A DNA stretch of 64,000 bases from Rikenellaceae bacterium (GTDB taxonomy: Bacteria > Bacteroidota > Bacteroidia > Bacteroidales > Rikenellaceae), in contig SUZX01000007.1 of NCBI GenBank assembly GCA_015059735.1, forward strand, positions 99,331 to 163,330, in the 5' to 3' direction. The stretch's first letter is position 1. Each line of letters opens with the position of its first letter. The position numbers were made by a program, and so were the translations under genes. The notes beneath the pieces are model-generated. The model saw nothing but the letters and a program-made list of their open reading frames with translations. It did no database searches and was not told the DNA's origin. Below are positions 7,930 through 17,105 of the stretch, in pieces.

Positions 7930-9375
7930 TCAAAATCGATTATTCAATGCAAACTGCTTGGTGGATGCGTCAAGGCGTATGGCAATAAACAGCAATATGG
8001 TGAATGCGATCAGCGATGATCCTCCATAGCTCATAAATGGCAATGGAATACCCATGACTGGCATCAATCCAATTGTCATCCCGACATTGACCAATACGTG
8101 AAAGAGCAGGATTGATGCAACGCAATAGCAATAGATACGTCCGAATGGTTCCTCTTGTCGCTCTCCCATGCGCATCAACCGTAGGATCAGCAGGCATAGC
8201 AACGACAAGACGACAACTGTTCCCAAAAATCCCCACTCCTCTCCGACTGTGCAGAAGATGAAGTCGGTATGCCGTTCGGGAACAAAGCCGTGTTTGATTT
8301 GTGTCCCTTCCAAAAATCCTTTTCCGAAGAATCCGCCCGATCCGATGGCGATCTTCGACTGATTGACATTGTAGTCGATACCTCGCGGATCGTTGACGAT
8401 ACCCAAGAAACTCAGAATACGATCGCGTTGGTGATCTTTCAAAATCGATTGGAAGATATAATCGGTCGTTGGCAGGAAGATCATCGTTCCGACGAAGAGC
8501 AACAACAGCAGAAAAATATTGTTCAGTTGTGCCCGAAAGGCATATACGGCAATTCCGACCAACGAAAGTAGTGTTACGGTCAACAAACTGCCGTATAAAC
8601 TCAAACTTCCTGGGGCAATCCATGCCGTAATAACCCACAATAAGATGCTCGCCAATGCCAATGCAGCCAAAAAGATGATCCGAGAACGCCATTGACCATT
8701 CATCATTGCTTCACAAAGTGTGCATATCAAAATCGAAGACACCAAGAGGGTCATGGGTGTAAGTAGAAATGAAACGATAAATAAGGCTGCAACCAATAAT
8801 ATCGGAATACAGAGCCATTTACTCAACCCTTCGCGATAGAGAACGAATAGGAACGATCCGAGAACAATGCCTGATCCCGTATCGTTTTGTAAAATGATGA
8901 TCAATAGCGGTACGCAAATCACCATTCCAACTTTTGTCAGGTTTTCGGGACGAGAGATGGAGAAAGAGTAGGCACTCATTACGCGAGCCACCGCCAATGC
9001 TGTGGCAATCTTGGCGAACTCGACGGGTTGTACGCGAAACGATCCGAACTCGAACCATGCTTTGGCTCCGTTGACCTCTTTACCGAAAACCAATGCCGCC
9101 AACAATAGAAATAAACCTCCGATATAAGCCGGATAGGCAAACATGTGGTAGTAATGTTCGTCGAGTAATAATACGACCAGTGCTGCAATGCCGGCCAATC
9201 CGATCCACACCATTTGTTTCATGTAGAAATGTGAGAAGGCGAAGATGTCGGCGGCAGCCTCATCGTATGAGGCCGATGTAATGGATATCCATCCTACTAA
9301 AACAATCAGCAGATAGAGCAGGAGTGTCATCCGATCGACCCCTTCAAAGATACGAATACGGCGATCAGCGGTCAT
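7930..9375 (-). CDS. rodA: rod-shape SEDS glycosyltransferase RodA
   Basis: A 481-residue SEDS-family (FtsW/RodA/SpoVE) polytopic membrane protein that polymerises lipid II into glycan strands together with PBP2 during side-wall elongation. Family landmarks include NGAKAWFEFGSFRVQPVEFAKIA, QNDTGSG and the C-terminal GIPLPFMSYGGSS. It is longer than typical RodA (about 370-420), with extra hydrophobic segments in the middle. It overlaps mrdA by 11 bases, as expected for a translationally coupled PBP2-RodA pair, and its stop is two bases from the ATPase start. Confidence 0.95.
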   Translation of the reverse strand: MTADRRIRIFEGVDRMTLLLYLLIVLVGWISITSASYDEAAADIFAFSHFYMKQMVWIGLAGIAALVVLLLDEHYYHMFAYPAYIGGLFLLLAALVFGKEVNGAKAWFEFGSFRVQPVEFAKIATALAVARVMSAYSFSISRPENLTKVGMVICVPLLIIILQNDTGSGIVLGSFLFVLYREGLSKWLCIPILLVAALFIVSFLLTPMTLLVSSILICTLCEAMMNGQWRSRIIFLAALALASILLWVITAWIAPGSLSLYGSLLTVTLLSLVGIAVYAFRAQLNNIFLLLLLFVGTMIFLPTTDYIFQSILKDHQRDRILSFLGIVNDPRGIDYNVNQSKIAIGSGGFFGKGFLEGTQIKHGFVPERHTDFIFCTVGEEWGFLGTVVVLSLLCLLILRLMRMGERQEEPFGRIYCYCVASILLFHVLVNVGMTIGLMPVMGIPLPFMSYGGSSLIAFTILLFIAIRLDASTKQFALNNRF

Positions 9376-11194
9376 AAGCAGGATAATAAATGTGCATGTT
9401 TTTCACACGATTGAACAACTCTGGCCGACGAATGGTGTCTGTCAAATAATACTCTTCCAACAAACTTGCAATGGGTAACGCCACCGAAGCTCCGAATCCA
9501 CCGTTCTCGACGTAAACAGAAATGGCAATCTTCGGATTATCTTTGGGTGCAAACGACAAAAAGGTCGAATGATCTTTTCCGCGCGGATTTTCGGCAGTTC
9601 CGGTTTTTCCGCAAACATCCCAATTTGGAATACGGGCCATCATCGAAGTTCCACTCACATGAACACCGCGCCACATACCTTCGACTATCGGCTCGAAATG
9701 TTTGGCTTCGACTTTGGTATATTGTCGTTCGTAGAAACGACGATCGATCGAATCGAGGCCTTCGATCTTTTTGACAATGTGCGGGATATAATAATATCCG
9801 CGATTGGCGACAATGCAAGCTAAATTGGCCAATTGCAACGGTGTGCAACCCAATTCACCTTGCCCGATTGAGAGCGACAGGGTGGTCAGCGAATTCCATG
9901 CACCACGATAACGACGATCGTAAAAAGCCCGATCCGGAACGTAGCCGCTTCCTTCATCGAGAAAGTCAGATCCTAATTTGCGGCCGAATCCAAAACTTTT
10001 GACATATTCCCGCCATACATCGAATCCGTTTTTTACGCTCCCGTGTTTCGGATTGTCGAGGATGTCGCGGAACACATAACAGAAGTAGGCATTGCACGAT
10101 GTGGCTACTGCGTAACGCAAATCAAGTGGTGAGGCATGTGCGTGACAACCCATTTTCAAATGTCCCACTTGATATCCCATGTGGCAGGAGTGGATATCGG
10201 AGGGTCGCAATACTCCCTCTTGCAGACCGATAAGTCCCTGTACCAATTTGAATGTCGATCCCGGAGGATATTTGGCTTTTACGGCGCGGTTGAATAGCGG
10301 TTGTCGTTTGTTGCGGAGCAACTCCATGTAGTGGTTACCGCGTTCGCGCCCCAACAACTCGTCGGGATCATAGGTAGGTGATGACACCATCATCAAAATT
10401 TCACCGGTGGCAGGTTCGATTGCTACGGCTGCTCCTACTTTACCTCGCATCAACTCCTCTCCGAGCAGTTGTAGCCGAGCATCAATGGTGCTCACCAAAT
10501 AACTGCCTGAGGTGGGTAACGAATCATAACGCCCCTCCATGTATGATCCTTTGATTGCTCCGTGGGTATCTTTTTCTTGAATGCGAACGCCTTTTTTACC
10601 TCTTAACTCCTCTTCGTAGGAGTATTCTACACCGCTCATGCCGATATAATCTCCGGCACGATATTCGGGATGACGTTTGAGAATCTTTTCACTAACCTCT
10701 CCGACATATCCCAACAGGTTGCCTCCGATTTTGCGTGGATACTCACGCATGGTGCGGTAAACGGTATAGAATCCTGCAAAGTTGCACTCTTCGAATCGCA
10801 ATTTATCCTCGGTCGATAGGTAGCTGAGGATCAGGTGTGGGGCTCTGGGGTGCATACGCGCTTTGGCGAGTTCGCGGCGCAACCTTTCGATCGATACACC
10901 GGTTGCCGAGCAGAAACGAAGTGTGTCGAAACCAGCTCGGTCGAGATCTTTGAATGTGACCATCAAGTCGTAGCAGGCGCGACTTTGCACCAAATATTCA
11001 CCGTTACGGTCGAAAACTTCACCACGAGGCGGATATTGTACTACATGGCGCAATGTGTTTCCGCGTGCCAATTCGGCATAACGTTTGTCCACCAATTGGA
11101 TGTAAGCCAAACGGCCGATCAACATGAAAAAGATCAGCAATACAACCACCTGCAATGTCCGCATGCGCGAATATCCTTCCGAAGTTCCGATCAT
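9365..11194 (-). CDS. mrdA: penicillin-binding protein 2 (elongation transpeptidase)
   Basis: A class B PBP that cross-links peptidoglycan during elongation; 609 residues. One membrane segment lies at about 11-33, followed by the pedestal domain and then the transpeptidase domain. Its active-site serine is in GSTFK (Ser313-Lys316), with SCN (AVATSCNAYFC) and KTGT (VCGKTGTAENPRGKDHSTF) motifs. The ATG at 11194 overlaps the mreD stop as ATGA, which supports this start over the in-frame ATG ten codons later. It sits between mreD and rodA in the canonical mreBCD-mrdA-rodA order. Confidence 0.95.
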   Translation of the reverse strand: MIGTSEGYSRMRTLQVVVLLIFFMLIGRLAYIQLVDKRYAELARGNTLRHVVQYPPRGEVFDRNGEYLVQSRACYDLMVTFKDLDRAGFDTLRFCSATGVSIERLRRELAKARMHPRAPHLILSYLSTEDKLRFEECNFAGFYTVYRTMREYPRKIGGNLLGYVGEVSEKILKRHPEYRAGDYIGMSGVEYSYEEELRGKKGVRIQEKDTHGAIKGSYMEGRYDSLPTSGSYLVSTIDARLQLLGEELMRGKVGAAVAIEPATGEILMMVSSPTYDPDELLGRERGNHYMELLRNKRQPLFNRAVKAKYPPGSTFKLVQGLIGLQEGVLRPSDIHSCHMGYQVGHLKMGCHAHASPLDLRYAVATSCNAYFCYVFRDILDNPKHGSVKNGFDVWREYVKSFGFGRKLGSDFLDEGSGYVPDRAFYDRRYRGAWNSLTTLSLSIGQGELGCTPLQLANLACIVANRGYYYIPHIVKKIEGLDSIDRRFYERQYTKVEAKHFEPIVEGMWRGVHVSGTSMMARIPNWDVCGKTGTAENPRGKDHSTFLSFAPKDNPKIAISVYVENGGFGASVALPIASLLEEYYLTDTIRRPELFNRVKNMHIYYPAYDR

Positions 11195-11712
11195 ACGCGT
11201 ACCGGAAGTTTAGCAGTGAAAAATCGGGCAATCAGCCACGAAAAACCGATCGTGACAACCGTACTTACGATGATACGTAACACGGTTTGCGACACATGAT
11301 TCCACGAGAGAGCTTCGAATGAGAAAAAAATCACATGATGGAGTAAAGTTGTTACGATCAGATATTCGATGAATTTGCGAGTTCCCATACGCGACGTTGA
11401 AGGTATGCCGCCTTCGCGGATTTCATCGCGGTTGACAAACAGATCCACGATCCAAGGCCGTAAGAAAGCCACCGGCAGGGTGGCAATGATATTCACACCG
11501 GCGGCACCCATCGTATAATCCATCGTGAGTCCCAACAATAGGCCTGCACCCAACAATCCGATCGAAGGGGTGTCGAGGGGCAGCAATAGTAAAAATACGA
11601 TATATATCAACGGGTTAAAATAGACGCTGATCGATAGGTTGTCAAACAAAAAAGTTTGCAACAGAGTTACGACGATGAAAAGTAACGTATATGGAAAGAA
11701 GCGGTGCATCAT
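11191..11712 (-). CDS. mreD: rod shape-determining protein MreD
   Basis: A 173-residue inner-membrane protein with about five or six hydrophobic segments, including the Bacteroidota-type MreD N-terminus (YTLLFIVVTLLQTFLFDNL). It works with MreC and MreB to organise the elongasome. The sequence family is poorly conserved, so the call rests on size, hydropathy and position between mreC and mrdA. ATGA overlaps at both ends show tight translational coupling. Confidence 0.9.
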   Translation of the reverse strand: MMHRFFPYTLLFIVVTLLQTFLFDNLSISVYFNPLIYIVFLLLLPLDTPSIGLLGAGLLLGLTMDYTMGAAGVNIIATLPVAFLRPWIVDLFVNRDEIREGGIPSTSRMGTRKFIEYLIVTTLLHHVIFFSFEALSWNHVSQTVLRIIVSTVVTIGFSWLIARFFTAKLPVRV

Positions 11713-12566
11713 TTCTTTTGACGACTATGTTGTTGTACTTGTTCGCTGTTCATCAAATCCCGAATGTTGTAGAGATCGAGATTCTCGACTAATAAGACGT
11801 TGGATAAGCGCGACATGGAGGCCGATAAACGCACACGAACTTTATAAGCCGTGCGTGTTTCGTTCAGTTCGGCACTTTCGACCGTACCAATACGAACTCC
11901 TGCCGGAAAATAGGTCGAAAACCCTGTGGAAACTACCTCTTGTCCTGCTTGTGGCTCTGCATATTTGGACAACTCGTCGAGGGTCACAAATTCGGGATCT
12001 GTTCCATCCCAATAAATCGATCCGAAATAATCCGAATCTGCCAATTTCCCGCTGGCACGGAACGAAGTGTTGAGAATAGAAATCGCTACTGCGTAACGTT
12101 CAGTGCAATCGACTACATAACCGACCATCGAGCCATCTGCGGCAAGAACTGCCATGTCGGGGACCACACCCTCGCCATTGCCTCGATTCAATACGATGAA
12201 ATTCTCCGGACGGGTTAATGAGTTGGATATCACTGCGGCATTCAGTACACGCAATTTCGAACCGCCGATTTGGGCTAATGTCGTGTTGAATCCGGCAACC
12301 ATTTTGGCCTCTTCATAGTGCGAAAGTTGTTCCCGCAGTTCGGCGACCTGTGTTAGCAATTGACGGTTTTCTTCTCCGAGCAAAAAATAACGCTGCATAT
12401 TTGCCAATAAACCATGCAGCCCCCCGACCACTTGATTCGATCGGGCAATCAATCGTGCTTGGGTATAGTGTGTGGAGTTGGCATAGTAGCTGACGGCCAC
12501 AATCTCCAACAAAACAAAGAGCACAAAGACGTAGATGCTGCGTATGAACTCGATTAGTTTATGCAC
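11709..12566 (-). CDS. mreC: rod shape-determining protein MreC
   Basis: A 285-residue bitopic protein: a membrane anchor at about residues 8-27, a short coiled coil (LLTQVAELREQLSHYEEAK), and the periplasmic beta-barrel MreC domain (NFIVLNRGNGEGVVPDMAV, AVSILNTSFRASGKL). It bridges cytoplasmic MreB to PBP2/RodA in the periplasm. A 110-base gap with a GC-rich hairpin separates it from mreB, while mreD follows with an ATGA overlap. The tail QQHSRQKK is polar. Confidence 0.93.
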   Translation of the reverse strand: MHKLIEFIRSIYVFVLFVLLEIVAVSYYANSTHYTQARLIARSNQVVGGLHGLLANMQRYFLLGEENRQLLTQVAELREQLSHYEEAKMVAGFNTTLAQIGGSKLRVLNAAVISNSLTRPENFIVLNRGNGEGVVPDMAVLAADGSMVGYVVDCTERYAVAISILNTSFRASGKLADSDYFGSIYWDGTDPEFVTLDELSKYAEPQAGQEVVSTGFSTYFPAGVRIGTVESAELNETRTAYKVRVRLSASMSRLSNVLLVENLDLYNIRDLMNSEQVQQHSRQKK

Positions 12567-12586
12567 GGGAAACTTTTAATTAAACA

Positions 12587-12609
12587 GATTGCGGGGTTAA
12601 CCCGCAATC
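12587..12609 (-). terminator. hairpin between mreB and mreC
   Basis: A perfect 9-bp stem (GATTGCGGG/CCCGCAATC) with a GTTAA loop in the mreB-mreC gap. The minus-strand tail is not a strong T-run, so it is better read as a partial terminator or RNA-processing/stability hairpin that would set mreB expression above mreCD. Confidence 0.55.
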
Positions 12610-12676
12610 TTATCCTTATTAATTTTAACAGCCTGGGATTCAGTATGATCCAAAATAAAGGTCTTTTTAATTCAAA

Positions 12677-13696
12677 TTATTTCATCAAGAATGAGAACCG
12701 ATTGATGTTTTTCAACGCCAATCCCGTACCGCGAGCCACCGAACGCAATGGATCTTCGGCGATATGGAACGGAATACCTGTCTTGGCGTGCAAACGTTTG
12801 TCGAGTCCCTTGATCAAGGCCCCGCCTCCGGCTAAATAAATGCCATTCTTGGCAATATCGACATAAAGTTCGGGTGGCATAGATTCCAATACGGTCATCA
12901 ATGCGGCATCGATCTTCGTAAGCGATTTTTCAAGGGCGTAGGCAATCTCCCGATATGAGAGTGATACGGTTTGCGGCAATGCCGTGAGCATGTTGGGACC
13001 TGTTACCACAAAATCTTCGGGTTCCTGTTCCAAATCGGAAACGGCTGCACCGATCGAACATTTTATGGCCTCGGCCGTACGCTCGCCGATACGGATGTTG
13101 TGCTGCTGGCGGACATAACTTTGGATATCAGCTGTGAAAACATCGCCGGCGACATTGACCGATTCGGAACAGACAATGCCTCCCAATGAGATGCAGGCGA
13201 TCTCCGAGGTGCCACCACCGATGTCGATCACCATGTTGCCTTCGGGGGCTTCGACATCCAATCCGGCACCCAAAGCAGCCGCCATCGGCTCATAAATCAT
13301 ACATACCTCGCGCCCTCCGGCATGTTCGGCCGAGTCGCGAACGGCGCGGATCTCGACGTTGGTCGATCCCGATGGAATGCAGATCACCATGCGCAGTGAT
13401 GGGGCAAACAGACTCCCCGACATTTTGACCTTTTTGATCATGCCGCGCAACATCAACTCGGTGGCGTTGAAATCGGCAATTACACCATCTTTCAGCGGGC
13501 GGATGGTCTTGATATTCGGATTGGTTTTCTCGTGCATTTGGCGAGCCTGTTGGCCGATGGCCATCAATTTGCCTGTATGGACATCGATCGCTACGATCGA
13601 TGGTTCGTCAACGACGACTTTGCCGTTATGAATGATCAGCGTATTGGCAGTTCCGAGGTCGATGGCCAACTCCTGAGTCAATGAAAAAAGTCCCAT
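12677..13696 (-). CDS. mreB: rod shape-determining protein MreB (actin homologue)
   Basis: A 339-residue cytoplasmic actin-fold ATPase that polymerises on the membrane and directs the elongation machinery. Nucleotide-binding loops are visible: IDLGTANT at the N-terminus, VIDIGGGTSEIA in the middle, and AGGGALIKGLDKRL near the C-terminus. Length matches the family. It is the first gene of mreBCD-mrdA-rodA-(Ca ATPase). The nearest good promoter (TACCTTTG, 13884-13891) leaves a 5' leader of about 184 nt, much longer than for most genes here. Confidence 0.97.
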   Translation of the reverse strand: MGLFSLTQELAIDLGTANTLIIHNGKVVVDEPSIVAIDVHTGKLMAIGQQARQMHEKTNPNIKTIRPLKDGVIADFNATELMLRGMIKKVKMSGSLFAPSLRMVICIPSGSTNVEIRAVRDSAEHAGGREVCMIYEPMAAALGAGLDVEAPEGNMVIDIGGGTSEIACISLGGIVCSESVNVAGDVFTADIQSYVRQQHNIRIGERTAEAIKCSIGAAVSDLEQEPEDFVVTGPNMLTALPQTVSLSYREIAYALEKSLTKIDAALMTVLESMPPELYVDIAKNGIYLAGGGALIKGLDKRLHAKTGIPFHIAEDPLRSVARGTGLALKNINRFSFLMK

Positions 13697-14039
13697 AATT
13701 TTACCTCTGCATTAATTGGAAAATCCTCCCTCTCTGTCCGATCTCTTTGTGTCCCGATAGTGGGGTCTGTTCCATGTGTGATAAGGATGATTTTCGTCTG
13801 TGTATGTTTTTTAATTATTTATTATTCAACTTAATAAATGCTATTCGGCGAAGTTCGATCCGGCGAATGGATATATACCGAAACAAAGGTACGAAAAACA
13901 CTTGGGAAATATGATGTTTTTGACACATTTTTTTTCATCGGTTGCAATCGTTTTTTGAAAGCCATTGAAAATTTATGGATTGGCGAAATTTTTTCTATCT
14001 TTATCCGAAATTCCGAAAGGGTTTTATAAGCGAAAAGAG
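13697..14039. promoter_or_regulatory. divergent mreB / malQ promoter region
   Basis: A 343-base gap with no convincing gene. Minus strand: perfect -7 TACCTTTG at 13891-13884 driving mreB, with a leader of about 184 nt. The leader contains an imperfect palindrome (ATTCGGCG, from 13843) but no riboswitch I recognise. Plus strand: TATCTTTA at 13996-14003, 36 bases before the malQ ATG. Confidence 0.6.
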
Positions 14040-16640
14040 ATGAAACTATATTTTGACATCGAATATTATACACGTTGGGGTGAGCAACTTGTTTTGCAGA
14101 TCAACGACCGACGTGTCGAGTTGCACTGCATTGATGGACACCGGTGGACAGGTTGCGTAGAGGGCCTTACGTTTGAAAAGCCGATAGAATACCATTATGT
14201 ACTCGAATGCGATGGGGTAACCGTTCGTAACGAATGGCGAAATCATAGGTTGTCATTGCCTGAAAGTGCAGTCGGTCGGCGGGTTGTTATTCGCGATCGG
14301 TGGTTGGATCGGTTGAGCGATGCCCCGTTTTACTCGACAGCTTTTACGCAGGCAATTTTTGCACGACCGATGACTGACCATACTCCTCAAACTGTGGGTA
14401 ATGTTACTCTGCAAACATCGTTTCCGGCTATTCGATCCGACGAGGTTTTGGCCATAGCCGGAAGTGGTAAGGTGTTGCGGGAGTGGCAACGCATCGTTCC
14501 GCTCGACGATAGTTGTTTTCCCATGTGGCGGGTGACGTTGCCCGTAACTGAGCCGTTTGAATATAAGTTTTTGATTGTCGATCGCGCCACGTTGACCCCT
14601 CGCTGTTGGGAAGAGGGTGAGAATCGTCGATGGGAGGAAGTTCCTGTTGCCGGTGAACATTTGCTTGAAATGTCTGCCGTGCCTCGAATCCCCGATCGGC
14701 AATGGCGAGGTGCCGGCACTGCAATTCCACTCTTCTCGTTACGTTCGGAGAAAGGTTTTGGTATTGGAGAGTTCGAAGATTTGAAACTCTTGGTCGATTG
14801 GGCTGTGGTGACCGGACAAAAGGTGTTGCAACTTTTGCCGATCAACGATACAACGATGGCGCGTACATGGGAAGATTCGTATCCGTATAATGCTAATTCG
14901 TCGTTTGCTCTGCATCCGCAGTTTATCCGACTTACCGAGGCCGGTGTTGAGGAAAACGATGAGTTTCGATGTTTGCGCAAAGAACTGAATAGCCTTCCCA
15001 CTGTGGATTATGAACGAGTCAATCTGCTCAAAGAACGGCTGTTACGCGAATTATACAAAACGCAGGGGGCGAAAGTCTCGATGCGGCAGGATTACCGAAA
15101 GTTTGTCGAGGATAATACCGCGTGGCTCACTCCTTATGCCGCATTCTGTGTGTTGCGTGATCGTTTCGGATCGGCCGATTTTACGCAATGGGGCGAATAT
15201 GCGGTCTATGATCAGACGCAGATCGAAACGTTGTGCCGAGAAGAGTCGGAAAATGTCGGTTACTATTATTATGTGCAATACCACCTACATTGCCAATTGA
15301 CCGCAGTGCGCGACTATGCACATGCTCACGGAATTGTGTTGAAAGGTGATCTGCCGATTGGTGTCAGTCGAACGAGTTGCGACGCGTGGTGCTCACCCGA
15401 ACTTTTCCGTATGGATTCGCAGGCGGGAGCTCCCCCCGATGCATTCTCGGCTTCGGGGCAGAATTGGGGCTTCCCGACCTACAATTGGGAGCGGATGGCA
15501 CAAGACAATTACGCATGGTGGCGGGCTCGTTTGCGAAAGATGTCGGCCTATTTCGATGCCTTTCGGATCGATCATCTATTGGGATTTTTCCGTATTTGGG
15601 AGATCCCGTTGCATGCCATACATGGCGTGTTGGGACATTTCAATCCTGCATTACCCTATTCGGCCGAAGAGTTGCGAGATCGGGGTTTTGATCTCTCGGA
15701 GGGGAGATATGTCACTCCGAGTATCGATAAAGAGTTGCTGATCGAGTTGTTCGGTGAGTTGGCCGAAGAGGTGCAGACCAAGTATGTTCGCGATGGACAT
15801 CTGATTCCATCCTATGATACCCAACGAAAAGTCGCCGCGCAGCTTGTTGCCCGTGATCCGCATACGGGACGGTTACGCGAGGGGCTGATGAGACTGCTCG
15901 ACGATGTTTTATTTGTCGAAGATCCCGTGCGTCGAGGCTGTTATCATCCGCGTATTGCAGCGCAATCGACCATTGCATATCGCCGACTCGACGAGCAACG
16001 GCGCGAGGCATTCAATCGGTTGCACGATGATTTTTTCTATCGGCGTCACGATGTCTTTTGGCGGGAGTCGGCTATGCGCAAACTTCCGGCGTTGCTCGAA
16101 GCTACGGAGATGTTGGCCTGCGGCGAGGATCTCGGCATGATTCCGGAGTGTGTGCCACAGACGATGCAGGATTTGCGGATTCTCTCGCTGGAAATTCAGC
16201 GTATGCCCAAGCATCCGGCCGAGACCTTTGCCGATCCTGCGCACTACCCTTATCTGTCGGTTTGTACTACCTCAACGCACGATATGAGCCCGATTCGTGC
16301 ATGGTGGAATGAAAACAGAGAACTTACACAACGTTTTTGGCATGAGGAGTTGGGGCAAAGCGGAGAAGCTCCGCTCGACTGTGAGCCGTGGATCTGCCAA
16401 CGCATCGTCGAACAACATCTTGCTTCACCGGCAATGTTTGCGATTTTGCCGTTGCAGGATTGGTTGGCAATTGATGGTGGATTGCGCTACCGCGATCCGG
16501 AGAAAGAGCGGATCAATATACCGGCAGTCCCGCGTCACTATTGGCGCTATCGGATGCACCTCACCCTGGAACAACTGCTTGAAGAAAAGTCGTTCAACGC
16601 AAAACTCGCCGAGTTGATCACGATGAGTGGGAGGAATTAA
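14040..16640 (+). CDS. malQ: 4-alpha-glucanotransferase (amylomaltase, GH77)
   Basis: A cytoplasmic GH77 enzyme of 866 residues that disproportionates maltodextrins. It carries an N-terminal extension of about 250 residues that looks like two CBM20-type starch-binding domains (FDIEYYTRWGEQLVLQIN and VTLQTSFPAIRSDEVLAIAGS), as in the long plant DPE2-like and Bacteroidota MalQ proteins. Catalytic-barrel motifs include LPINDTT, GDLPIGVSRTSCDAW, FDAFRIDHLLGFFRIWEIP (nucleophile Asp), and the acid/base Glu in LACGEDLGMIPECV, followed by STHDMSP. I chose the ATG at 14040 (MKLYFDIEYY). The in-frame ATG 25 codons earlier precedes the -7 element and encodes no conserved sequence. No other glycogen or maltose genes are nearby. 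Confidence 0.93.
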   Translation: MKLYFDIEYYTRWGEQLVLQINDRRVELHCIDGHRWTGCVEGLTFEKPIEYHYVLECDGVTVRNEWRNHRLSLPESAVGRRVVIRDRWLDRLSDAPFYSTAFTQAIFARPMTDHTPQTVGNVTLQTSFPAIRSDEVLAIAGSGKVLREWQRIVPLDDSCFPMWRVTLPVTEPFEYKFLIVDRATLTPRCWEEGENRRWEEVPVAGEHLLEMSAVPRIPDRQWRGAGTAIPLFSLRSEKGFGIGEFEDLKLLVDWAVVTGQKVLQLLPINDTTMARTWEDSYPYNANSSFALHPQFIRLTEAGVEENDEFRCLRKELNSLPTVDYERVNLLKERLLRELYKTQGAKVSMRQDYRKFVEDNTAWLTPYAAFCVLRDRFGSADFTQWGEYAVYDQTQIETLCREESENVGYYYYVQYHLHCQLTAVRDYAHAHGIVLKGDLPIGVSRTSCDAWCSPELFRMDSQAGAPPDAFSASGQNWGFPTYNWERMAQDNYAWWRARLRKMSAYFDAFRIDHLLGFFRIWEIPLHAIHGVLGHFNPALPYSAEELRDRGFDLSEGRYVTPSIDKELLIELFGELAEEVQTKYVRDGHLIPSYDTQRKVAAQLVARDPHTGRLREGLMRLLDDVLFVEDPVRRGCYHPRIAAQSTIAYRRLDEQRREAFNRLHDDFFYRRHDVFWRESAMRKLPALLEATEMLACGEDLGMIPECVPQTMQDLRILSLEIQRMPKHPAETFADPAHYPYLSVCTTSTHDMSPIRAWWNENRELTQRFWHEELGQSGEAPLDCEPWICQRIVEQHLASPAMFAILPLQDWLAIDGGLRYRDPEKERINIPAVPRHYWRYRMHLTLEQLLEEKSFNAKLAELITMSGRN

Positions 16641-16997
16641 AAGCTACAATAATTTAGGGTTATTGGGAATAAGGGCTGCCAAAGAGGCAAGGAAAGCCTC
16701 AAAAGTGGGTTGACACCTTTCTCGCTGATATGAAAAACCCTCCGTTCCTCAATCGAGAAGCGGAGAGTTCTTGTAGGTCAAAGGTTGAGGTACGCACGCG
16801 CACGTGCGTAGTCTTTACACACTACGTGTACATGTCCATTTGCACATACGATTGACTTCTACAAATTATACTCTATACATCTGTATATAGCTAAAACGCC
16901 TATACACACATTTTGCGACCCCTATTTTTTAGATGTACCGATACATCTGCGTTCCGTCGCAAACAAAAAGGCCGTCGAGCAATCGACGGCCTACAAA
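16641..16997. other. structured intergenic region between malQ and the 17.1-kb small gene
   Basis: This 357-base stretch has no credible gene but is dense in inverted repeats. They are: an imperfect CTCCG/CGGAG hairpin (16740-16765), a possible malQ terminator; a closing stem GTAG-GTCAA/TTGAC-CTAC (16773-16781 with 16852-16862) enclosing the perfect 8-bp hairpin TACGCACG/CGTGCGTA (16791-16810); a nested pair TTTGCGAC/GTCGCAAA (16912-16919 with 16956-16963) enclosing AGATGTA/TACATCT (16931-16948); and the terminator at 16970-16991. Whether any of it is a functional RNA is open. Confidence 0.5.
16970..16991 (-). terminator. terminator of the 17.1-kb small gene
   Basis: A perfect 9-bp stem (GGCCGTCGA/TCGACGGCC) with a 4-nt loop. 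On the minus strand it is followed directly by TTTTTGTTT, a good intrinsic terminator seven bases after the small-ORF stop. Confidence 0.8.
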
Positions 16998-17102
16998 CTA
17001 CTTTTTAGAACCAAGACGCCAAATAAGACGTATTAAACCGATCCAAAACACAACACCGGTAATCGCCATGAAAACAGTAATTATAATTAAAAAAAAGTCC
17101 AT
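16998..17102 (-). CDS. tiny single-membrane-segment protein (34 aa, or 23 aa from an internal ATG)
   Basis: Frame of 34 codons: MDFFLIIITVFMAITGVVFW, then a second hydrophobic stretch IGLIRLIW, and the basic tail RLGSKK ending TAG. It is almost entirely a membrane helix with a positive C-terminus, typical of small bacterial membrane proteins. A perfect -7 element (TATATTTG, 17106-17113) ends three bases before the ATG, and a perfect terminator follows the stop, so it is a self-contained unit. If transcription starts 3-7 nt after the -7, the message is leaderless. Alternatively translation uses the internal ATG at 17069, giving 23 residues with a normal leader. It could also be a small RNA with a chance frame. 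The function is unknown. Confidence 0.55.
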   Translation of the reverse strand: MDFFLIIITVFMAITGVVFWIGLIRLIWRLGSKK

Positions 17103-17105
17103 GCG

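Noticed and set aside
7970..8692. 240-codon frame overlapping rodA in another phase
   Set aside because: rodA is clear from its SEDS motifs. The alternative is Arg/His/Cys-rich without hydrophobic segments.
13831..14073. 80-codon minus-strand frame in the mreB/malQ gap
   Set aside because: It runs across both promoters, is Lys/Ser/Ile-rich without a domain, and overlaps the malQ start.
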